A DNA stretch of 16,288 bases from positions 1 through 16,288 of the forward strand of contig MHYW01000117.1 in NCBI GenBank assembly GCA_001828545.1, written 5' to 3'. This stretch comes from Planctomycetes bacterium RIFCSPHIGHO2_12_FULL_52_36 (GTDB lineage Bacteria; Planctomycetota; Brocadiia; Brocadiales; Bathyanammoxibiaceae). Positions 1 to 4,551 of the stretch are shown here, piece by piece; positions within the stretch are counted from its first letter, which is position 1; each line of letters opens with the position of its first letter. The notes under the pieces were generated by a model that saw only the letters and a list, made by a program, of their open reading frames with translations, searched no databases and was not told where the DNA came from. The position numbers and the translations under genes are program-made.

Positions 1-627
1 ATCCCCTTTAGCTCCCCCATAGGTCTTCTGCCACTCCACCGTACCATCTACCCTTAGCTTCAAGACCCATACGTCAGCCTTCCCAGCGCCAAACGATTTT
101 GTCCCGCCAGCTACTACGTACCCCCCATCACTGGTTTGCTGGACGGAACTGGCCCAATCGGAAGAAGTCCCCCCGTAGGCCTTCTGCCACTCTATACCCC
201 CATCGGGTCTGAGCTTCAAGACCCATACATCGCTATCACCAGCGCCAAAGGACTCTGTCCCACCAGCCACTATGTACCCCCCATCACTGGTCTGCTGGAC
301 AGAATAGACGACCTCATCCTTCTCTCCCCCGTAGGTCTTCTGCCAGTCAATAGTCCCGTCAGGTCTTAGTTTCAAGACCCAGACATCGTCCTTTCCAGCA
401 CCAAAGGACTCTGTTGAACCAGCCACTATGTACCCACCCTCACGGGTCTGCTGTACAGATTCGGCCACATCCCAACCCTCTCCCCCATAGGTAGCGGCCC
501 AGCCCATTATCTCAGAGAAGACGGGGGTAGCCGGGAAAAGGAGACAGTAGATAGTAAACAGTAGGCAGGTAGCCGCAGGCTTTAGCCTGCGTAAGACAGT
601 AGGTAGTAGGCAAAGTAGGGGTAACAT
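1..627 (-). CDS. Exported WVLKLR-repeat beta-propeller protein A (partial, 3' end outside window)
   Basis: The frame is open for 209 codons from an ATG at 627 to the window edge. The N-terminus (residues 1-38) is a signal-peptide-like segment: hydrophobic LLCLLPTV, then RRLK, then a second hydrophobic run ending near PVFSE. After it come three complete ~52-residue repeats and the start of a fourth, each reading GWxxxxSVQQTxxGGYxVAGxTxSFGAGxxDVWVLKLRxDGxxxWQKxYGG. Such repeats are known from many exported bacterial proteins and are generally taken as beta-propeller blades; the biochemical role is unknown. It is paralogous to the genes at 4552-5985 and 7734-9074, which have seven repeats. The RRLKPAA stretch is encoded by a small palindrome (575-590). 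ATG 627 is chosen over an in-frame TTG at 636 because the -10 box ends only 7 nt upstream of the ATG and the TTG overlaps that box. Confidence 0.85.
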   Translation of the reverse strand, partial: MLPLLCLLPTVLRRLKPAATCLLFTIYCLLFPATPVFSEIMGWAATYGGEGWDVAESVQQTREGGYIVAGSTESFGAGKDDVWVLKLRPDGTIDWQKTYGGEKDEVVYSVQQTSDGGYIVAGGTESFGAGDSDVWVLKLRPDGGIEWQKAYGGTSSDWASSVQQTSDGGYVVAGGTKSFGAGKADVWVLKLRVDGTVEWQKTYGGAKGD

Positions 628-634
628 TTCTGGC

Positions 635-663
635 AAGATACGAATACCTCAGGAAGAAGTCAA
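635..663 (-). promoter_or_regulatory. Sigma70-type promoter of propeller A, predicted leaderless
   Basis: On the minus strand, TTGACT (658-663) is followed by a 17-nt spacer and TATCTT (635-640). The -10 box ends 7 nt before the ATG at 627, so the expected transcription start falls at or next to the A of ATG. No Shine-Dalgarno sequence fits in that space. The same arrangement is found before propeller B. Confidence 0.7.
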
Positions 664-703
664 GGCCCTTCCTAACGTGGGTAAATATCTCTCGGTAGGC
701 GGG

Positions 704-772
704 AGACAGCAGGTCAGGAATCAGCAGTCAGTAAGTCAGTAGGCTGATTGCTGATAGCTGATAGCTGATAGG
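704..772. repeat. Heptad-type palindromic repeat (CAGTCAGTA / GCTGATAGCTGAT)
   Basis: The left half is made of CAGCAGTCAGTAAGTCAGTA units and the right half of CTGATTGCTGATAGCTGAT units. The halves are roughly complementary and can form a long imperfect hairpin. The same family recurs at 897-975, 3978-4055, 6184-6260 and 9306-9390. Confidence 0.7.
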
Positions 773-802
773 TAGTAGGGCGCGCCTGACGCACCCTGCA
801 TT

Positions 803-893
803 ACTTATTTTTGACTTACCTGTTAAATCCAGTGGTATCCTGTTGAATCCAGCCATTTACTCTTTTGAAAGATATGTTATACAAAGAGGTGTT
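803..893. promoter_or_regulatory. Conserved ~90-bp upstream block, copy A, with tandem 14-bp sites
   Basis: This block is nearly identical to 6092-6182 and very similar to 9215-9300, each lying beyond the promoter of one propeller gene. It contains two direct repeats CCTGTTRAATCCAG at 819-832 and 839-852, exactly 20 bp apart, followed by a conserved segment ending near TTATACAAAGAGGTGT. About 20 bp is close to two helical turns, so both sites would face the same side of the DNA, as expected for an operator. It could instead be a conserved end of a mobile cassette, or carry a plus-strand promoter. Confidence 0.55.
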
Positions 894-896
894 GGG

Positions 897-975
897 TCAG
901 CAGACAGGAGACAGCAGTCAGTAGTCAGCAAGATTACTGATTGCTGATAGCTGACTGCTGATAGCTGATTGCTGA
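897..975. repeat. Heptad-type palindromic repeat, copy 2
   Basis: The sequence has GACAGCAGTCAGTAGTCAGC on the left and TGATTGCTGATAGCTGA units on the right, giving a long imperfect inverted repeat. A nearly identical copy sits at the matching place right of cassette B (6184-6260). Confidence 0.7.
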
Positions 976-1002
976 AAAACGGTAACCGAAGGTTCAGTCG
1001 TT

Positions 1003-1027
1003 GGGCGACCCGCCGGGTCGCCCCTAC
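1003..1027. repeat. Short palindrome of the GTAGGGGC...GCCCCTAC family
   Basis: GGGCGACCC and GGGTCGCCC form a 9-bp stem around CGCC... (1003-1023), followed by the family's right terminus CCCCTAC. It sits between the AACCGAAGGTT hairpin and the terminator, where copy C carries a different palindrome instead. Confidence 0.65.
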
Positions 1028-1045
1028 AGTTAGACTGATTCCAAG

Positions 1046-1213
1046 AGGCCCGAGGGAGTTGGTACTTTGGAGTCCAGCGACTGCCACGCACCACATGGGG
1101 TGCATGGCTTGCCATGAACCCCTGCGGTGAATCCTACGTGGTTCACCGTGTCGCTGGTATAGTCCATTGACACAGTCAATGGACTCCAGAACGACCCCCT
1201 TCGGGCCTTTTTG
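1046..1213 (+). terminator. Rho-independent terminator with a 136-nt insertion in its loop (copy A)
   Basis: The left arm AGGCCCGAGGGAG (1046-1058) pairs with CCCCTTCGGGCCT (about 1196-1208), with one wobble and one mismatch, and is followed by TTTTTGTTTTT. The 136-nt loop contains its own inverted repeats (AGTCCATTGAC / GTCAATGGACT at about 1161-1185, and TGGAGTCCA / TGGACTCCA). A homologous terminator at 9467-9563 has the same arms and T-run but a different loop, so the loops were probably filled by independent insertions. It ends plus-strand transcription just before the protease gene. Confidence 0.65.
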
Positions 1214-1227
1214 TTTTTACAAAAGCT

Positions 1228-1263
1228 GTAGGGGCATCCGCCTGAGGCGGACCATGCCCCCAC
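1228..1263. repeat. Nested palindrome: GTAGGGGC element containing TCCGCCTGAGGCGGA
   Basis: The outer arms GTAGGGGC (1228-1235) and GCCCCCAC (1256-1263) enclose the inner perfect palindrome TCCGCCTGAGGCGGA (1237-1251). One palindrome family therefore appears inserted in another, immediately upstream of the prohead protease ribosome-binding region. Confidence 0.7.
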
Positions 1264-1286
1264 AAAAGGACAAGGATAAAAACAAG

Positions 1287-1961
1287 ATGCCTACCACCAT
1301 TTACAAGGCCTTTCAATCAGACGTTCTAAACCAGGAGGATTCCAGGAGAAGCCTCTGGGCAGTGGCCAGCCTGGAGGAGCCTGATAGGGAGGGTGACGTA
1401 ATACTGGCGGCGGGGTGGGAACTGGAGAATTACAGGAAAAACCCCGTCATCCTCTTTGCCCACAAGTACGACCAGCCCCCGGTGGCCAGGGCACTGGAGG
1501 TTGGGGTCTCTCAGAAGGGGCTGCGGTTCAGGGCCCAGTTCCCCAGCCGCAAGGAGTATCCATTCGCCGACACCATATACCAGCTTTATCGGGGAGGGTA
1601 TCTCAGGAGCTTCTCCGTAGGCTTTATCCCGAAACTCTGGGAGGACAGGAAACCCGCCTCAGGGGATGGGCAAGGGGGCAGGCTTTTCAGGCGGCACGAA
1701 TTGGTGGAGATTTCTGTCGTCCCCATCCCCACCCACCCCAAGGCCCTGGCCGAGGCCCAGAAGAAGGGACTCCTGGGACGGGAGGAGGTGAGGGTACTGG
1801 AAGACCTGGCCAGTGTCTCAGCAGAGGCGGAGGCGGGAAGGGAAGCCCTGGTGAGGCTGGAACTCCTCCTGAAGGGGGCACAGGACCTTCAGGCCCAGGC
1901 CACCCTCTCCCAGGAGGAGGTGGTGACCCTGGTGGAAAGGGCGATGAAGGAATCTCTGTGA
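1287..1961 (+). CDS. HK97-family prohead protease
   Basis: This serine protease (224 aa) would trim the capsid scaffold and delta domain during head maturation. The fold core spans about residues 20-160: DREGDVILAAGW, then NPVILFAHKYD with the conserved His59, then GYLRSFSVGF with the expected nucleophile Ser110, and the closing LVEISVVPIPTHP. The C-terminal third (about 165-224) is Leu/Glu-rich and probably helical, consistent with a scaffold-like extension. ATG 1287 is preferred because AAGGA lies about 10 nt upstream and the protein start MPTTIYKAFQ fits the family. The frame extends back to 1167, but that part is encoded by the terminator and a palindrome. The major capsid gene follows 106 nt downstream, the usual order. 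Confidence 0.88.
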   Translation: MPTTIYKAFQSDVLNQEDSRRSLWAVASLEEPDREGDVILAAGWELENYRKNPVILFAHKYDQPPVARALEVGVSQKGLRFRAQFPSRKEYPFADTIYQLYRGGYLRSFSVGFIPKLWEDRKPASGDGQGGRLFRRHELVEISVVPIPTHPKALAEAQKKGLLGREEVRVLEDLASVSAEAEAGREALVRLELLLKGAQDLQAQATLSQEEVVTLVERAMKESL

Positions 1962-1969
1962 GGTGCACG

Positions 1970-2022
1970 GAGGGGCGAACGGCCGTTCGCCCCTACAAAA
2001 GAACGTATCCGCTTTAGGCGGA
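1970..2022. repeat. Two adjacent palindromes between protease and capsid genes
   Basis: GAGGGGCGAACGGCCGTTCG... (1970-1996) is a near-perfect palindrome ending in GCCCCTAC. It is followed by TCCGCTTTAGGCGGA (2008-2022), a member of the TCCGCCTGAGGCGGA family. The second is followed by AAAAAC but no clear T-run, so a terminator is unlikely. Confidence 0.65.
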
Positions 2023-2067
2023 AAAACAAATTGAGAGTCAGTTTGACATACACAAGGAGGTAATTGA

Positions 2068-3237
2068 ATGAGCAAGGAAATGTTGGAAAGAGTAGAGGCT
2101 TTGGAAAAGGTACTTAAAGGGATGCCCGATTGTCTGGAAAAACACAAGGAGGGTCTAGCCAGCCGGATTGAGGAGGTGGTAAAGGGCAAGGTGCAGGAGG
2201 CCGTATCTACCTACCTGCCTGGGAAACCACTGACCAGGAAGCTGGAGTTTGCCGGAGGCGAGTCCGCTCCGGATAGCCCCGAGGGGTTCAGCCTGGGACG
2301 ACTCTTCAAGGCCCTTAGCACCAAGGACTGGACGGGGGCCCGTGTAGAGAAGAAGGCCCTTGGAGAGGCCACCGGCCCCGCAGGGGGTTACTTAGTCCCC
2401 GAGGAACACGTAAGAGAGGTAAAGGACAGGATTACCGCCCAGTCGGTGATACGCGGGGCGGGGGCCACCGTCTATCCGATGGCCACCGACACGCTGAACA
2501 TCCCCAGGGTCTCAGGCGGTGCAACGGCCTACTGGCTGGGAGAGAACACCCAGATACCTGCCACAGACCCCACCTTTGCCCAGGTGCAACTAGTGGCCAA
2601 GGTCCTGGCGGCCATGGTGAAGGTCTCTAACCAGCTCCTGGCCGATAGCTCAGGGGCGGCCGAGGCGGCCATACGAAGGGATGTGGCCAAGACCATAGCC
2701 CTGGCCGAGGACCTGGCCTTCATACAGGGCTCGGGTGCGGCTAATGAACCCAGGGGATTCCTCAACACCTCTAACGTGAACGAGGTGAGTCTGGGGGCCA
2801 ACGGTGGTACCCCCACCTTTGATACCGTCTACGACGCCCTCTACCAGGTGGAGAAGAACGATGGGGTGGCCTCGGCCTGGATTATGCACCCGAGGACCAA
2901 GAACACCCTCCGGAAGATCAAGGACTCTCAGGGCCACTACATCTACACCCTGAGCCCCAGCCTCAAGGAGCCTGACAGTCTGGTGGGTATCCCCGTCTTT
3001 CTCACGACCCAGCTCCCCGTCAACCTCACCGTAGGTACCTCTACGGATTGCTCCTATATGCTACTGGGGCAGTTTGACGAGGCCATCATCGGGGAACGGC
3101 TGGGTATGGAGTTTGCCATAGACCAGTCGGGTACTGCCTTTGAGTACTACCAGAGCTGGATCCGTGCCATAAGCCGTCTGGACTTCGCCCTGAGGACCCC
3201 GGAGGTCTTCTGCAAGGTAACGGGTGTAAGACCGTAG
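2068..3237 (+). CDS. HK97-fold phage major capsid protein
   Basis: The 389-aa protein forms the phage head shell. Residues 1-50 are charged and helical (MSKEMLERVEALEKVLKG), matching the N-terminal delta/scaffold domain removed by the protease. The HK97 core follows from about residue 90: GGYLVPEEHVREVKDRI, AYWLGENTQIPATDPTF, KVLAAMVKVSNQLLADS, then EDLAFIQGSGAANEPRGFLN and, near the end, GTAFEYYQSWIRAISRLDFALRTPEVF, all features of the family. Length is normal. The start is fixed by a strong AAGGAGGT Shine-Dalgarno sequence (2054-2061) 6 nt upstream of ATG. It sits between the protease and the connector gene. Confidence 0.93.
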   Translation: MSKEMLERVEALEKVLKGMPDCLEKHKEGLASRIEEVVKGKVQEAVSTYLPGKPLTRKLEFAGGESAPDSPEGFSLGRLFKALSTKDWTGARVEKKALGEATGPAGGYLVPEEHVREVKDRITAQSVIRGAGATVYPMATDTLNIPRVSGGATAYWLGENTQIPATDPTFAQVQLVAKVLAAMVKVSNQLLADSSGAAEAAIRRDVAKTIALAEDLAFIQGSGAANEPRGFLNTSNVNEVSLGANGGTPTFDTVYDALYQVEKNDGVASAWIMHPRTKNTLRKIKDSQGHYIYTLSPSLKEPDSLVGIPVFLTTQLPVNLTVGTSTDCSYMLLGQFDEAIIGERLGMEFAIDQSGTAFEYYQSWIRAISRLDFALRTPEVFCKVTGVRP

Positions 3238-3240
3238 GAC

Positions 3241-3320
3241 CAGGGGACGGGGGACAGGGACCGGGGGACAGGGGAAAAGATTTTTCCCTGTTCCCTGTCT
3301 ACTGTAACCTGTTACCTGTT
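3241..3320. repeat. G-rich GGGGACAGGGGA / TCCCTGTTCCCTG inverted repeat
   Basis: Repeated CAGGGGACGGGGGACAGGGA units on the left are complementary to TTTTTCCCTGTTCCCTGTC on the right (3280-3300), with AAAAGA between. It forms a long imperfect hairpin after the capsid gene. The tail CTACTGTAACCTGTTACCTG resembles the heptad family. Confidence 0.6.
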
Positions 3321-3336
3321 AAGGGAGGTAACCAAT

Positions 3337-3438
3337 ATGCACAAGGTCTACAAGAACAAGATGGTCAGGCCAGGCCAGACCATCAAAAAGGCAAAGTTGA
3401 ATAAATCCGCTCCGCCTCAGGCGGATGGAGGAAAGTGA
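3337..3438 (+). CDS. 33-aa basic phage protein, translationally coupled to the connector gene
   Basis: ATG 3337 is preceded by a good AAGGGAGGT Shine-Dalgarno sequence. The product starts MHKVYKNKMVRPGQTIKKAK and is strongly basic. The stop TGA overlaps the ATG of the next gene (TGATG at 3436-3440), a typical coupling arrangement. The last ten codons (SAPPQADGGK) are encoded by a TCCGCCTCAGGCGGA palindrome that also supplies GGAGG for the next gene, so the original C-terminus was probably different. Small basic proteins at this position are common in phage head modules, but no function can be assigned. Confidence 0.6.
   Translation: MHKVYKNKMVRPGQTIKKAKLNKSAPPQADGGK
3405..3434. repeat. TCCGCCTCAGGCGGA palindrome carrying a Shine-Dalgarno sequence
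   Basis: The palindrome core at 3411-3425 is followed by TGGAGGAAAG, in which GGAGG (3427-3431) lies 6 nt before ATG 3438. A related copy at 13520-13547 has the same flank (GGATGGAGGAAAG). The element lies inside the end of the 33-aa gene and appears to drive translation of the connector gene. Confidence 0.65.
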
Positions 3439-3959
3439 TGTCTCTAACTACCCTATCAACGGTAAAGGAGTACCTGGGTCTCACAGGTACCGGGGAGGAT
3501 AGCCTCCTCAATCGTCTCATGGACCGGGCCACAGACTTCATCCACTCCTACTGCGGGAGAATTTTCCCCCAGGGGGGCTACGATGAGTATATAGACGGGG
3601 ACGGGACAGAGACCCTCCTCAGCCACCAGTTCCCCATCCTCTCAGTGAACTCCCTGGAGGTGGACAGGGTAGTCAAGGACTCCGCAAGTTTTGTCCTCTA
3701 CGCCCCCCTGGGACTCCTCAAGCTCAAGTCAGGCGTATTCCCCAGAGGTAAGAAGAACGTGAGACTCCAGTACACGGCAGGCTATGCCGCCATCCCAAAG
3801 GACATAGAACAGGCATGCATTGAGCTGGTAGCCCTGAGGTACTACGACAGGGGCAAGGAGAGGCTAGGCGTGGCCAGTAGCGAGGGTACCTCCTTCGTCC
3901 CTCAACTCCCGCAGGAGATTAGACAGGTACTGGAGCTTTATAAGAGACACGGGGTTTAG
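3438..3959 (+). CDS. gp6-like head-tail connector protein
   Basis: This 173-aa protein resembles the HK97 gp6/SPP1 gp15 family of adaptors that bind the portal ring and link head to tail. The N-terminus MSLTTLSTVKEYLGL and the helix DSLLNRLMDRATDFIHSYCGR match the family pattern of an alpha-helical bundle. The middle FVLYAPLGLLKLKSGVFP ... VRLQYTAGYAAIPKDIEQACIELVALRYYDR is the family's most recognisable segment (YxAGY-xxIPxDI-xAC). ATG 3438 is chosen because it overlaps the upstream stop and has GGAGG 6 nt ahead; an upstream GTG at 3435 is the alternative. It follows the capsid gene as expected. The next gene is not the usual head-closure protein but a cassette gene. Confidence 0.85.
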   Translation: MSLTTLSTVKEYLGLTGTGEDSLLNRLMDRATDFIHSYCGRIFPQGGYDEYIDGDGTETLLSHQFPILSVNSLEVDRVVKDSASFVLYAPLGLLKLKSGVFPRGKKNVRLQYTAGYAAIPKDIEQACIELVALRYYDRGKERLGVASSEGTSFVPQLPQEIRQVLELYKRHGV

Positions 3960-3977
3960 GGATTAGGGGCCAGGGGG

Positions 3978-4055
3978 CAGCAGTCAGGGGTCAGCAGTCA
4001 GCAATCAGTAGTCAGTAGTCAGCAGACAGCAAACTTGCTGATAGCTGATTGCTGA
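3978..4055. repeat. Heptad-type palindromic repeat between connector and lipoyl-like gene
   Basis: Tandem CAGCAGTCAG / TCAGTAGTCAGTAGTC units are followed by AAACTTGCTGATAGCTGATTGCTGA, giving an imperfect inverted repeat with the arms of the family seen at 897-975. It marks the left edge of the second propeller cassette. Confidence 0.7.
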
Positions 4056-4101
4056 TTAGAGATGCCCTCTACGAGTAATTACTAAAATACAGGAGAATAC
4101 A

Positions 4102-4452
4102 ATGACGGACAAAGGAGCGGATTACGAGACAATAATTTTACTGAAACTGGGGGCCACGGAGGGCCAACTGAAATCATTCATGTCTAGCCTGAGTAAACCG
4201 TTCCAGAAGAAGGGAGGAGGTTCAACCCCAGTTCACGCTAAGATAGACGGTACAATCATTTGGGAGGAATACGTAATTAGTGGCGAAGAGGTAAGAGAGG
4301 GTGAGTCTCTTGGTATTATTGAGACTGACCAAGGTTGGGAGGACGTTCCTTCCCCTACAGATGGCTTCCCATTCACCCGAGTAGAGCAGGGCGCACAGGT
4401 CTATAGAGGACAGTTGATAGCCACCCTAGAGAAAGACCTCGCTTTAGCCTAA
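4102..4452 (+). CDS. Small lipoyl/biotinyl-domain-like protein B, modification lysine replaced by Gln
   Basis: Residues about 43-110 of 116 follow the biotinyl/lipoyl domain plan: PVHAKIDGTIIWEEYVISGEEVREGESLGIIETD, then DVPSPTDGFPFTRVEQGAQVYRGQLIATLE, including the two quasi-symmetric hairpins and V-x-x-G turns. In E2 lipoyl domains the motif is ETDK followed eight residues later by the last P of VPSP; here it reads ETDQ (Gln77) with VPSP in register, so lipoylation or biotinylation is not expected. Residues 1-42 are a separate charged, flexible leader. The start has AGGAG 7-8 nt upstream. The gene lies between the connector and propeller B and converges on the latter. Gene 7365-7646 is a distant paralogue in the same setting. 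The fold assignment is by motif only; the function is unknown. Confidence 0.65.
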   Translation: MTDKGADYETIILLKLGATEGQLKSFMSSLSKPFQKKGGGSTPVHAKIDGTIIWEEYVISGEEVREGESLGIIETDQGWEDVPSPTDGFPFTRVEQGAQVYRGQLIATLEKDLALA

Positions 4453-4551
4453 TGTAGCCCACTATGCCAAAGGCTTATCCGTCCGCCTCAAGTGGATACG
4501 GTGGCCCGGGGTTGACGGCACGGTCAGGGTAGTAGCCCATGTCCTTTACCG

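Larger units (their letters stand above)
628..1286. other. 659-nt intergenic region packed with repeats and control elements
   Basis: No credible gene lies here. From left to right it holds the propeller A promoter, a heptad-repeat palindrome (~704-772), a GCGCGCC/GACGCACC-type short palindrome (~779-800), the conserved 90-bp block (803-893), a second heptad palindrome (897-975), a GGGCGACCC palindrome (1003-1027), the interrupted terminator (1046-1213) and a nested palindrome just before the protease gene (1228-1263). Short open frames here on both strands are repeat-derived. Confidence 0.7.

Noticed and set aside
704..772. CRISPR array
   Set aside because: The heptad units are contiguous, degenerate and inverted, with no unique spacers of constant length, and no cas genes are seen.
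1167..1286. Longer N-terminus for the prohead protease, starting at 1167
   Set aside because: The extra 40 codons run through the terminator arm, T-run and a nested palindrome, and the family-like start with a ribosome-binding site is at 1287.
1415..2017. A 200-codon frame overlapping the prohead protease
   Set aside because: It is an alternative frame of a GC-rich gene with Gly/Pro-rich, low-complexity product; the protease frame has clear family motifs.
4102..4452. Functional biotin or lipoyl carrier protein
   Set aside because: The modification lysine is Gln in this gene and in its paralogue, and no ligase or carboxylase/dehydrogenase partner is nearby.
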